Positions 45,641-57,213 of a stretch of DNA of 64,000 nt are shown piece after piece. The position numbers and the translations under genes are program-made. The stretch is from Trachythela sp. YZ-2020. Taxonomy: Eukaryota; Cnidaria; Anthozoa; Malacalcyonacea; Clavulariidae. The stretch's first letter is position 1, and each line of letters begins with the position of its first letter. Where the stretch lies: assembly GCA_016169945.1 (NCBI GenBank), contig JADLSH010000061.1, positions 1,736,001-1,800,000 on the forward strand, given 5' to 3'. Under the pieces are notes generated by a model. It saw only the letters and a program-made list of their open reading frames with translations. It ran no database searches and was not told the DNA's origin.

Positions 45641-46915
45641 TTTAATGCTCCAATTCGTTTAGTTAATATTTAAAACAATTCAGAGACAGTAAAGTACACA
45701 CAATGTTGTGGGAGAAGGGTTGTTGGGGAGAAATGCTCCTATTATACTTTAAACTGAGGCCAAAGTGTCACCCCACAGACTCATTGTTTAAACTAATTAA
45801 TGTCCTCAGGGGGTATTGGTCCCCATGTTGGACTCTAGTGTAATTGACGTCCTCAGGGGGTATTGGTCCACATGTTGGACTTGTGACGTCCTCAGGGGGT
45901 ATTGGTCCCCATGTTGGAATGGTGCAATTAATGTCCTCAGGGGGTATTGGTCCCCATGTTGGACTCTAGTGTAATTGATGTCCTAAGGGGGTATTGGTCC
46001 CCATGTTGGACTGGTGACGTCCTCAGGGGGTATTGGTCCCCATGTTGGACTGGTGACGTCCTCAGGGGTATTGGTCCCCATGTTGGACTGGTGCAATTAA
46101 TGTCCTCAGGGGGTATTGGTCCCCATGTTGGACTGGTGACGTCCTCAGGGGGTATTGGTCCCCATGTTGGACTGGTGCAATTAATGTCCTCAGGGGTAGT
46201 GGTCCCCATGTCGGACATGATCTACTTTAATCTAATATTTTAACTGTATAGTACATCGATTTGTGAGTCTATGGGGTTGAGGGTGACCTTTGGGAGCACT
46301 CCATCCCCAAAAACCAAAGAAATTATTTTTACAAGACACAGACTAGCAAAGTCAATTCCTTATAGTATGCATTACAGAACGTGGACATAAGTAACATAAT
46401 TAATTAGGAACTCTCCACAATTCAGTGAACACTGCACCCATTGCAGTCCATGAGATTCTTGATAATAGCCCATGATACAGTATAAATGAAACGCTATATA
46501 CATTTTTTTTTATATATCTATATAAACTGATGAAGTGGTGCAAAATCATTGAAGGTGGGATGGGTGGAAAAATCAACTTTTCGCCGCAAAGAGTCCTTCG
46601 CTTTTGCTTGCAAGTGACACAATGAGTCTTGTGACCCAAGCAGGAAGCATATACCGACAAAACGGTGAGACCTGATTGGTCTATTTTCCCATGCACAAGA
46701 GAGGAAGTGTTTGACAATGGTTCATTGTTACTTTCCTGGCACTTTACGCGTGTCTGATCTTTAGGAGTGTCTGATCACGCATTTCAGAGGCTGACCTTTG
46801 TACCTGACCTGATGCAATTGAAGATAACCAGACTTTGCACAACTTTACTTTTTATCCGAACGCTTGTTTCATTAACTTAACTTTATAATGCCTATGGGCA
46901 TGTATAAACTTGCTG
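45641..46915. mobile_element. 1.27-kb insertion inside a satellite unit, with minisatellite core
   Basis: Other units read TATAATATGTGTGTAAAAAC without a break; here the sequence between TATAATATG and TGTGTAAAAAC is filled by 1.27 kb unrelated to the unit. The insert has a minisatellite and AT-rich flanks and shows no terminal inverted repeats, target duplication or recognisable gene. Confidence 0.7.
45795..46215 (+). repeat. Minisatellite with 39-57-bp units
   Basis: About ten copies of GTCCTCAGGGGGTATTGGTC and CCCATGTTGGACT with linkers of three kinds (GGTGAC, GGTGCAATTAAT, CTAGTGTAATTGAT). Open frames through it on both strands are artefacts. Confidence 0.95.
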
Positions 46916-48644
46916 TGTAAAAACATTCGTCAAATACTTTTTATTTCTACTGCTTTATATCATAATGAATCTTTTTCTTAACATTCATGTTATTATACAG
47001 TCTGTTCGTTAACTTCTCAGTCTTCCGCAAACTCCCAAATACTCAAAAACATAGGAAACGTTTTTGGAGTCTTAGTTTGCGGAAATAACACTCGGCAGAA
47101 CGTCTTTTCGACAAATTGTTCCTTCGGCAAAATGTCCTTTCGGCAAAATGTCTTTCCGGCAAGAAGTTTTACCAGAGTCTTGTAAAAAGCACGTGTGGTT
47201 TGCTAACCCCAATGCTCTACCAACTGAGCTTAGATGATATTTTGGAACTTAGTATAGTTCTTTTGAAATTTGTTTATATCTTTGCTAATAAATCTTATGA
47301 TGCTACTCTGAGTGCCGAAATATTATCTCTACGTCGTTACTCAGTTGGTAGTATCAGTCGTTCTTCAGAATTTTGATTAACTGAAGACAAGTACATGTTG
47401 TATTTACTCAATGCTAGTAAATTATGTATGCATGCTTTTCGGTGGCCGGACAGTTTGCCGAAAGACATTTTGCCGGAACACATTTTGCCGGAACACATTT
47501 TGCCGAATGGACAATTCGCCGACGGAGATTTTGCCGAATGGACAATTAAACGAACGAACTTTTTGTCGAAAAAACATTTTGCCGAAGGTACATTGGCAAA
47601 GGGATAATTTGTGGAATGCTATTTCGTCAAGATAAATTGATCCGCATTATTTTCCAAATTGTTTGAGACGATGACTCATTTCTCAGGCCGGAAAAGAAAT
47701 CCTGAACCAAGTGCTTGTCCGTATTCCTCTTCCGTCACCAAAAAAGAAGTACCAGTTTGGTGAATCAGAGACTGAAAGACATTGTTTGTGATATTCACAC
47801 TTACGAGAATATGATAACTTTCTTACGGGCTATTGCCCACAATCTCTAATAGACATGTCAGTTTGTATAATATGTGTGTAGAAACATTCGTAAAATATTT
47901 TTGTATTTCTACTGCTTTATATCATAATAAACCTTTTTCTTAACATTCATGTTATTATACTGTCTGTTCGTTAACTTGTCAGTCTTCCGCAAACCGCCAA
48001 AAACTCAAAAACGTTGAAACGTTTTTGGAGTCTTAGTTTGCGGAATTAACACTCGGCAAGATGTCTTTTCGACAAATTGTTCCTTCGGCAAAATGTCCCT
48101 TCGGCAAAATGTCTCTTCGGCAAAGTGTCTTTTCGGCAAGAAGTTTTACCGGAGTCTTGTAAAAAGCACCTGTAGTTTGCTACCCCAATGCTCTACCAAC
48201 TGAGCTTAGGTGATATTCTGGAACTTAGTATAGTTCTTTTGACATCTGTTTATATCTTTGCTAATAAATCTAAGTCTTTAATTTTGGATGATGCTACTCT
48301 GAGTGCCGAAATATTATCTCTACTCGAATCGAGTTACCTCGTTACTCAGTTGGTGGTAATCATGCATGGACTAGCAAGCCAAAGCCGAAAGTCGCGGATT
48401 CGATTATAAACGCTGTTCACGCAATTTTTCAGCTTGCTCTGTATAGAGCAGCTCACCGTAGCATCATCTAAAATTCATTTCCTTCTGGTCTAACACCATT
48501 AGACTCGTGCAACTTCCTATGTTGTCTTACACTATTTTCTTAAGAAACAGTGAAAATCCAATGATAAAGAGGAATAGCGATAGGCCAATAATAAGGAGAG
48601 AAAAATAGAACGGTAACTAACATATGAGTTACTTTAAAACTTAC

Positions 48645-48783
48645 CTTTATGCAGCCCACGAAAAGGCATGGCAACAATAGTTGCTGGAGTGCAGGAGTCT
48701 TCTTGTAACATGACAGGAAGAGGCAGCAAGAACATGAACAGAAATTTGGGTGAAATAAGCGCTTTTCCGAATCGGCTTTTCAT
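48645..48783 (-). CDS. Signal-peptide first exon of the L gene family (intact, second copy)
   Basis: ATG at 48,783, donor AAAG|GTAAGT at 48,645, 139 nt, phase 1. The leader is MKSRFGKALISPKFLF, MFLLPLPVMLQEDSC, differing from the 44.9-kb copy near the end (FRGLHK for FRVLHK). It may serve as an alternative first exon for L1, or mark a duplicated gene whose other exons were lost. The 52,720-52,800 segment repeats the sequence upstream of this exon (GATGGTTGGCGTCGTTGATA) without the exon itself. Confidence 0.65.
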
Positions 48784-50859
48784 TTTGCTTCCGAAACAAG
48801 ACAGTAAATTCAGTTTAGCAGTTGTTATGTCTTCTCTGAACTGAACAGATGGTTGGCGTCGTTGATAGTGACGCCAGAGCTAATAAATTTAATATGAAAC
48901 ATTTTTCCATAATTCCTCAGAATTTTCATTAACTGAAGACAAGTACATGTTGTATTTACTCAATGCCAGTAAATTATGAGTGCCGAAATATTATCTCTAC
49001 CTCGTTACTCAGTTGGTAGTATCAGTCGTTCTTCAGAATTTTGATTAACTGAAGACAAGTACATGGTGTATTTTCTGAATGCTAGTAAATTATGCATGCA
49101 TGCTTTTCGGTGGCCGGACAGTTTGCCGAAAGGCATTTTGCCGAAAAACATTTTGCCGGAACACATTTTGCCGAAACACATTTTGCCGAATGGACAATTC
49201 GCCGACGGAGATTTTGCCGAATGGACAATTAAACGAACGAACTTTTTGCCGAAAAAACATTTTGCCGAAGGTACATTTTGCCAAAGGGATAATTTGTGGA
49301 ATGCTATTTCGTCAAAATAAATTGATCCGCATTATTTTCCAAATTTTGTTTGAGACGATGACTCTTTTCTCAGGCCTGAAACGAAATTCTGGACCAAGTG
49401 CTTGTCCGCATTCCTCTTCCGTCACCAAAAAATAAGTACCAGTTTGGTGAATCAGAGACTGAAAGACATTGTTTGTGATATTCACACTTACGAGAATATG
49501 ATAACTTTCTTACGGGCCACAATCTCTAATAGACATGTCAGTTTGTATAATATGTGTGTAAAAACATTCGTAAAATATTTTTGTATTTCTACTGCTTTAT
49601 ATCATAATAAATCTTTCCCTTAACATTCATGTTATTATACTGTCTGTTCGTTAACTTGTCAGTCTTCCGCAAACTGCCAAAAACTCAAAAACATTGAAAC
49701 GTTTTTGGAGTCTTAGTTTGCGGAAATAACACTCGGCAAGACGTCTTTTCGACAAATTGTTCCTTCGGCAAAATGTCCCTTCGGCAAAATGTCTCTTCGG
49801 CAAAGTGTCTTTTCGGCAAGAAGTTTTACCGGAGACTTGTAAAAAGCACCTGTAGTTTGTTACCCCAATGCTCTATACCAACTGAGCTTAGGTGATATTC
49901 TGGAACTTAGTACAGTTCTTTTGACATCTGTTTATATCTTTGTTAATCAATCTAAGTCTTGAAAAGAAATCCTGCAGCAAGTGCTTGTCCGCATCCCTCT
50001 TTCGTCACCAAAAAAAAGTACCAGTTGGTGAATCAAAGACTGAAAGACATTGTTTTTGACATTCACACTTACGAGAATATGATAAATTTCTTACGGGCTA
50101 TTACCCACAATCTCTATAATAGGCATGTACGTTTGTATAATATCTGTGTAAAAACTTTCGTAAAATATTTTTCTATTTCTACTGCTTTATATCATAATTA
50201 ATATTTTTCTTAACATTCATGTTTTTATACAGTCTGTTCGTTAACTTGTCAGTCTTCCGCAAACTGCCAAAAACTCAAAAACATAGGAAAGGTTTTTCGA
50301 GTCTTAGTTTGCGGAAATAACACTCGGCAAAACGTCTTTTCACAAATTGTCCCTTTGGCAAAATGTCCCTTCTGCAAAATGCCTTTTCCGCAAGAAGTTT
50401 TACCAGAGCCTTGTAAAAGCAGCTGTGGTTTGCTACCCCCAATGCTCTACCAACTGAGCTTAGATGATATTTTGGAACTCAGTATAGTTCTTTTCACATC
50501 TGTTTATATCTTTGCTAATAAATCTAAGTCTTGAATTTTGGATGATGACATCATATAAATCGTGATGAATAAAGAATAGAATTTTTAGTAAAATTTTTCA
50601 TCTACCGCGCATAAAATTCTGTGTATGGTATATCGAATGGTATACGTGGTAAACTTTGGGGTCTGAGACTATAAAGTCTTACATAATGTTTACCAACTAG
50701 AAATTCATGCATGCAGAATCCCCTCGCCCATTTGAACCAAACAATTTACTCCCCAAAAGTTATTTTAACATGAAGTTCGACAAATGTAACCATGGTAACA
50801 CGCAACATTGTATATTTTTTATATTTTAATTTGTACAAATATTATTTTGTTTTTAACTA

Positions 50860-51530
50860 TAAAATTATCAATTGCCCAACTATATAAAGTGGGTATGATA
50901 TTATGTACTCTTTTACCTTTGATTTACTGTAACATTCAACCTTAGACGTTCACAAAACGTTTCGAAATTTTCAAAAACTTCAACTGCTTTTCGAGGAGTA
51001 TTTTTATACTTCGCACTTGCTTTTGCAATGAGGTTTTTGAGATTTAATGTTTTTTTATTTTTCTATAACATATTTGAATCAATACTAAAAAGATCAATCA
51101 ATGTTGTATTGACCACACAGAATGATCTACACATTTTCAAATTCACAAACTATACTGCATGCTATGTTAAAAAATCGGCAAAGCAAGCATGTATAAAAAT
51201 AGACACTTGCCTGTTTAAAACGCTCCTTTTTCGGTCTTTCGACTGTTTTTCCTCTTGTTAATTTGTCCTCTAAATAACTTTTGGTGACTTAACATATAAA
51301 CTTACTTACATAGAGACTTACTTATAAAATGAGGGCAAAACTTTTTTGAAAAAAGTTCGGCTTGAACTTGCGCATGCGCATAACTTACGAAAAGGTCGAG
51401 TCCATGACAAAAAAAAATGGCGGACGACTTTGCATTCCACAATGTTTTCACATACCCGGGTGTAAATCTCCGAGCGGAATTAGTACCCTCGCACGGCGCT
51501 TCGCGCCGGCTCGGGGATTATTATAAAATA
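50860..51530 (+). repeat. Dispersed hairpin-ended repeat (copy 3)
   Basis: Matches the reverse complement of 10,830-10,555 and 9,925-9,395 without the LINE in between, and ends CGGAATTAGTACCCTCGCAC, GGCGCTTCGCGCC, CTCGGGGAT. It lacks about 190 bases present in copies 1 and 2. Confidence 0.75.
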
Positions 51531-51853
51531 TATCGCTACGCGAAGTGTTATTATTTTGTGTTTGCGGCAGGTTATTTTGCTGTAAATGTTCTTATAAGAT
51601 ATTAAAGGCTGAAGAAGGTTTTGTGTTACAATTCAAGTAAATTGTCACAAAATTCAGTTGAGTGAATTATTCTGGTAATTCGGTTTCGGGTTACTTTTCA
51701 AACCTTTTCCAAATTTTTCCAAACTTTTCCAAAATATTTTTCTGGTAATTCGTTACGATGCTTGATTACGCAACACCACTAATCTCAAAATTAGTTCGCT
51801 AGACTGGAATATTTTATGATTCAATTTACTATGGAGCATTAAATAATTAATGC

Positions 51854-52438
51854 GTTATTTTACTACTGCTTGGGTCGGCCAGTGCTTGAAAAATATTTTC
51901 CCTCAGTCTCAGAAGCGGCCCGAGGCCGAAGGTCGGGAAATATTTTTCCCGTGCGGGCCTCCCTGCCCATAGGCGTACGGGCACAACTTTCTTTGGGGGG
52001 GCAGCCAAAGTTTTGCCCGAATTGATATAACTTTGTCCAATTGCCCGAATTTCGATAACAACATCTTCATAACAATAATAACCAATTTTATTTCTATTTA
52101 ACACATAAAGTATATTTTTTGGGTGTCGACGTGGGGGGGGGGGACTTAAAAACAAGTTTTCCGGACAATCCTACCATTACAATTTATTTTTAGGTCCAAA
52201 ACTAGGATTTTTATGTTTAAAATCACAAATTTTTTAACAACACGCAAACGATGTAAATAAAAAGGACTTTAAATTATAAAATTATGTTTTTTGGTTTAAA
52301 TACAAACTAAATAAATCTATTTTGCCCGAATATTCGTTAACCATTTGCCCGAATTACTTCAATCTACAAATTTTTGGGGGGGCAGGTGCCCCCCCTGCCC
52401 CCACGTGCCGTACGCCTATGTCCCTGCCCGTAAATAAC
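51854..52438. mobile_element. Palindromic MITE of the GTTATTTAC family, split by a nested insertion
   Basis: Left end GTTATTTTACTACTGCTTGG, right end CCCGTAAATAAC; the younger element at 51,968-52,420 lies in its right arm. Confidence 0.85.
51968..52420. mobile_element. 453-bp nested DNA transposon with 8-bp target duplication
   Basis: Ends CATAGGCGTACGGGCAC on the left and GTGCCGTACGCCTATG on the right, flanked by TCCCTGCC on both sides (51,960-51,967 and 52,421-52,428). An 8-bp duplication suggests the hAT or P class. There is no transposase; inner sequence has repeated TTGCCCGAATT and poly-G runs. Confidence 0.92.
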
Positions 52439-52719
52439 ATCTATTTATGAAGTGGAGAATATGCACTAATTCTAATTTCAGACATGTTTTCGCTCACTAC
52501 TCAGGTAAGGTAAATTAATATAAACCCAGAACAAATTCCAGTCACGACCGAAGGTATTGAGACTTTAGTCTAGTGTATTCCTCAGGGCAGCGATCTAATT
52601 AGACTTTTGGATCGCTGCTGATATGACTTTGGTGTCGCTGCTGATATGACTTCAAAATAACCTTATTTCGTAACGAGAACTCTAACAGCATCGTTCTGTT
52701 CTTTTTGTAATCATATTTT

Positions 52720-54445
52720 TAGCAGTTGTGATGTCTTCTCTAAACTGAACAGATGGTTGGCGTCGTTGATAGTGACGCCAGTGCTTATATATCTATTATG
52801 AAACATTTTCCCTTAATTCTTCAGAATTTTTATTAACTGAAGACAAGTAAATGTTGTATTTGCTCAATGCTAGTAAATTATGCATGCATGCTTTTCGGTG
52901 GCCGGACACTTTGACGAAAGACACTTTGCCGAAAGACATTTTGCCGAAACACATCTTGCCGAATGGACAATTCGCCGACGGAGATTTTGCCGAATGGACA
53001 ATTTAACGAACGAACTTTTTGCCGAAAAAACCATTTTGTCGAAGGTACATTTTGCCAAAGGGACAATTTGTGGAATGCTATTTCGTCAAAATAAATTCAT
53101 CCGCATTATTTTCCAAATTGTTAAGACGATGACTCATTTCTCAGGCCTGAAAAGAAATCCTGGAGCAAGTGCTTGTCTGCATTTCTCTTCCGTCAACAAA
53201 AAAGAAGTACCAGTTGGTGAATCAGAGACTGAAAGACATTGTTTTTGACATTCACACTTGCGAGAATATGATAACTTTTTTACGGGATATTTCCCGCAAT
53301 CTCTATAATAGGCATGCACGTTTGTATAATATCTGTGTAAAAACTTTCGTAAAATATTTTTGTATTTCTACTGCTTTACATCATAATAAATATTTTTCTT
53401 AATATTCATGTTATTATACAGTCTGTTCGTTAACTTGTCAGTTTTCCGCAAACTGCCAAAAACTCAAAAACATAGGAAACGTTTTTGGAGTCTTAGTTTG
53501 CGAAAAGAACACTCGGCAAAACGTCTTTTCAACAAATTGTTCCTTCGGCAAAATGTCCCTTCGGCAAAATGTCCCTTCTGCAAAATGTCTTTCCGGTAAG
53601 AAGTTTTACCAGAGCCTTGTAAAAAGCAGCTGTGGTTTGCTACCCCCAATGCTCTACCAACTGAGCTTAGATGATATTTTGGAACTTAGTATAGTTCTTT
53701 TCACATCTGTTTATATCTTTGCTAATAAATCTAAGTCTTTAATTTTGGATGATGCTACTCTGAGTGACGAAATATTTTCTCTACTCGAATCGAGTTACCT
53801 CGTTACTCAGTTGGTAGTAATCATGCATGAACTAGCAAGCCAAAGCCGAAAGTCGCAGATTCAATTACAAACGCGGTCAAGCAATTTTTCAGCTTGCCCT
53901 GTGTAGAGCAGCTCGCAGTAGCATCATCTAAAACTAATTTCCCTGTGGTCTAACTCCGTTAGACTGGTGCAACTTCCTATGTTGTCTTGCGCAATTTTAA
54001 CTGAAGACAATTAAATGTTGTATTTACTCAATGCTAGTAAATTATGCATGCATGCTTTTCGGTGGCCGGACATTTTGCCGAAAGACACTTTGCCGAAAGA
54101 CATTTTGCCGAAACGCCTTTAGCCGATTGGACAATTCGCCGACGGAGATTTTGCCGAATGGACAATTTAACGAACGAAATGTTTGCCGAAAAACACATTT
54201 TGCCGAAGGCACATTTTGCAAAAGGGACAATTTGTGGAATGCTGTTTTGTCAAAACAAATTCGTCCGCATTTTTTACCAAATTGTTTGAGACGATGACTA
54301 ATTTCTCAGGCCTGAAAAGAAATCCTGGAGCAAGTGCTTGTCCGCATTCCTTTTCCGTCACCAAAAAAGAAGAACCAGTTGGTGAATCAGAGACTGAAAG
54401 ACATTGTTTGTGACATTCACGCTTACGAGAATATGATAACTAATT
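52720..54445. repeat. Tandem array of L first-exon units (part 2)
   Basis: Two further units with left GCCGAA arms near 52,911 and 54,067 and a right arm near 53,515. The block upstream of the signal-peptide exon is partly present at 52,720-52,800, but no exon 1 was found here. Confidence 0.88.
53790..53880 (+). tRNA. tRNA-like relic recurrent in array units
   Basis: CTCGTTACTCAGTTGGTAGT resembles an A box and GATTCAATTA a decayed B box. Copies occur near 41,865, 44,535 and 48,335. An opposite-strand tRNA-like piece (AGCTCAGTTGGTAGAGCATT) lies about 150 bases to the left in most units. None folds as a good tRNA. Confidence 0.4.
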
Positions 54446-56594
54446 AATTAATTAATTATCGTTAATAATGTTATCAATCTCCTACCCAGAGTATGCCAAG
54501 AGTATGCCCGTTCGCATGTTAGCGATTGTTCAAATTACGTCACAGATTTTGGAGAATTAGAAATAATGAAGGCCTACAAATAATGTCTTAGCTAATTATT
54601 TTTAATAGTTTTCAAGATTTGATGGACCTGCATTAATTGGTTTCATGATTTTATAATGTTCAGCAGTACATTATTTCGCAACTTATTCAGAAATAAGGAT
54701 TGTTTTAAATTTCCTGGTTTAACTTATGTTATAACAAGGTATAAATTTACATATCTCTTGCTTATGAAATTATCCGTGACATGTGTCATTATATAAATAG
54801 AAAGGAAGTGATTGATGTTCCCTTATAGAGTATAATTTTTATTAAAAATCAAAACTTGGGTTCCTATTTAATCTGTATGAAAAATCAGGAGGAAACTGAC
54901 CCTCTGACCCTCCAGATTTTTACTGACTTAGTACGTATCCATGGAAGAAGTACGTTATTCAATTTGTTCTATTATTCGTTGATTTTTGTCTTGCTAAGTT
55001 CAAAGTTTTTTATGAAATTGTAATCTTTGTCAATAACAAAATCTTTTAAAAACACTCCGTGTATATTGCATAAATTAGCATATGTAATTATGCATACCAA
55101 TCACGTGTGAAAAGAATATTATTATTTCTATGATTGTTATAATTTTGCAGTGATGGAATGTGACAGCCTTACAGGCGAGGGGGTTACTGCATGCATGTAT
55201 TTCTAGTTGTAATAGTATCTAAGATTTACTAAAAAGATAAACAAGATTTGGCATGCAGCGAAATACTAACTGCTTTTAAATTCAAATAAATATAGATCAA
55301 ATATTCTGTTATTCACAATCAAATAAAATGTTGTGATGAAGTATAACGATTTTCATAAGCAGGAATGTTTTCAAAATAGAGCATATAAAAATTTTAGTAA
55401 CGTATGTAGGCTTTAAATAACAGCACAAATTTGAATAAAGTTCTCACGTTCTATTTCACCTTTGTGACATTTATTAAATAGTACAAACTTAATAATACCT
55501 TTCTCTATATTTTCAGTGTAATATTGCAGAAGATTATTCACCTTATTACTGCTAAAACTACTCTGAAATACACAAAAAACAATATTCGTACACTCCTAAA
55601 AGGCAGCCATCTTGTATGTAAAATTACAAAGTTAATAATTAATTGCCGCTATATTGCTACATTCCATTCTGTATCAACGACCAATCATATTCACTTCTGG
55701 TTCCTGATTATCCCATAGTCTCCGATTCTTCCCAAAGGATCGCAGGCTCGGGGGCGGGATTGTCCCAGTGAACTCTAGACTGAACGATAACTTGGCCGCC
55801 ATCTTTGAAGCCACTCATGATGGCCACCATGGACGTATGGAGCAGAAAAAAATACCACTTGGAAAACATGGATTTACTACTCACGTTTTACAGTAGTTAC
55901 AGCAATGACTAAAAGGTAAATAACTGGGCTTTAGTACAAAAAAAGTTTTGGGACGTCGAAATGTTTTAAAGAAGCTTTTTTTGGAATTGAAGAGCTACGT
56001 TTGCTTCGGCACGTTCCAATATTAGCCATTTTTACGAATACAGAACTGGTACCAAAAGCTTGACCGCTTGCCAGCGAATCAGATTGCTCTATATAGATTG
56101 ATGGATACCGGTCCGTACAAAATATATTGGTAAGTACCAAAATGGTACCCAATTAATATGAACATGTTTTCTGCCATTGATTTTCTATTGCGATTAATGT
56201 TTATGACTTCTTTTTTAAAGATGATTTCTCTATTTATAATCTATTTTTGTGATAACCAACCAATCACAATCATTGTGTCGTAATAGCAGTTACATTATTT
56301 TTAAATAAAAGACCGGACGACGTGTTGTTGTGCACGTGCACTCTGAGCTTCTACTTATTTATTAACTGAATCAAATTATCCACATTGCAATATAAGTTGA
56401 AATAAAAACTAAGCTACACTATAGCGGGGTGTTTACAGAAAACCATTTGTTCATTGGTCAAGTTTTTAACGTTAATACAGTACTGCTTTGAAGCAACTTA
56501 ACGGGTACTACTTCATGTGAGGAACACAAAACAGTTTGAACCAATATATCGGCGGATATACGATATGTCACGTAGTTATTCTAGGTCGTGCTTA
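54446..56594. other. No recognised gene
   Basis: AT-rich. GC-richer sequence near 55,730-55,830 with GGCCGCCATCTTTG and several ATGs could be a promoter-proximal region, but no domain or splice pattern supports a gene. Confidence 0.35.
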
Positions 56595-56655
56595 CCCTAA
56601 CACAACCCCTGACCCTAACCCTAACCCCAACCCTAACCCCAAGCCAAACCCTAAC
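56595..56655. repeat. Telomere-like CCCTAA repeats
   Basis: Degenerate (CCCTAA/CCCCAA)n, about eight units, an interstitial match to the animal telomere repeat. Confidence 0.8.
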
Positions 56656-56734
56656 ATCATCTAATTATTTTTCTCAAACTATTATCTGTTCCTAACATGA
56701 AGTAGTAAGGAACTTAACAATGCGCTCACGATTA

Positions 56735-56905
56735 GTGCGGGTAAAGGATGCAGTTGGTACGATTTAGCGTTCTGGTTTGTGCGGTTAGCGGTTGTGTTTA
56801 GTGCGGTTGGCGACTTAGGTCGTGCGGTTAGCAGTTGCAGTTCGTGCGGTTGGAGGATGTGGTTCGTGCGATTAGCAGTTGCAGGTCGTGCGGTTGGCGG
56901 GTATA
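56735..56905. repeat. Degenerate 22-26-bp tandem repeat
   Basis: Repeats of GTGCGGTTAGCAGTTGCAG and GTGCGGTTGGCGG, lying directly beyond the L2 stop codon. Confidence 0.8.
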
Positions 56906-56931
56906 GATTTCCAGCATGAGCCCACTATCCA

Positions 56932-57213
56932 TCATTCTACATCTAGGCCTGCAGCAAATACTTCAACTTCAATCAACACCAAAGGATAAGGGCGAAAACC
57001 TTGAATGACAACATATCTACCAGTCAAGGATGGTGAACAGGAAATTACTTTAGTTTCCGCTTGTGGGACTGAGTGTCGATCTCCGCATTTTGGGTTATCT
57101 CGACCTTCGTTCCCTAAATTGTTACCAATGTTGATTTCGATATCCAACAAACTATTATAAATTTCATAATTCTTCCTGTTTGTGATAACGACACGACCCA
57201 CTGGTATTTCTAC
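56932..57213 (-). CDS. L2 terminal exon: second half of fucolectin (F5/8C-like) domain
   Basis: Acceptor GTGTTTCAG, then 93 codons and TGA at 56,934-56,932, phase 0 entry. It encodes VEIPVGRVVITNR, NSLLDIEINIG, PKCGDRHSVP, KVISCSPSLTGRYVVIQG and LVLIEVEVFAAG: the second half of a fucolectin/tachylectin-4/pentraxin-1-type domain, in which GRYV and EVEV near the end are characteristic. With the upstream exon the domain is about 155 residues, close to the family size. Such domains bind fucose or related glycans using Ca2+. The usual RGD-type motif is not seen, so sugar specificity is uncertain. Confidence 0.88.
   Translation of the reverse strand, partial: VEIPVGRVVITNRKNYEIYNSLLDIEINIGNNLGNEGRDNPKCGDRHSVPQAETKVISCSPSLTGRYVVIQGFRPYPLVLIEVEVFAAGLDVE

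Larger units (their letters stand above)
40750..50560. repeat. Tandem array of 1-2.7-kb units containing first exons of the L gene family (part 1)
   Basis: Recurrent order: inverted tRNA-like piece (GCTCTACCAACTGAGCTTA), TTTATATCTTTGCTAATAAA, either a long block with a signal-peptide exon or a short variant, GTTGTATTTACTCAATGCTA, a left GCCGAA array, about 430 bases of core (CAGAGACTGAAAGACATTGT, GAGAATATGATAACTTTCTT), then a right array in inverse orientation. Left arrays begin near 41,033, 42,483, 43,453, 45,213, 47,447 and 49,117; right arrays near 41,585, 43,090, 44,240, 47,095, 48,055, 49,740 and 50,330. Units vary by internal deletion and duplication. Confidence 0.92.
51555..52705. repeat. 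Repeat block shared with 39,980-40,745
   Basis: Same order of segments as 39,980-40,745, extended by the 453-bp insertion at 51,968-52,420. Confidence 0.85.

Noticed and set aside
45937..46243. Open frames through the 46-kb minisatellite
   Set aside because: Repeat translation only (PTWGPIPPED-like units); no domain, no conserved start.
53134..53319. Minus-strand peptide with CLSVSDSPTGTSFL and ECGQALAPGF recurring in array units
   Set aside because: Single-base differences between units shift the frame (GTTGGTG versus GTTTGGTG), so it is not maintained as coding.
55740..55920. ATG-rich, GC-richer segment resembling a first exon
   Set aside because: The frame is short, ends before the putative donor, and has no domain.
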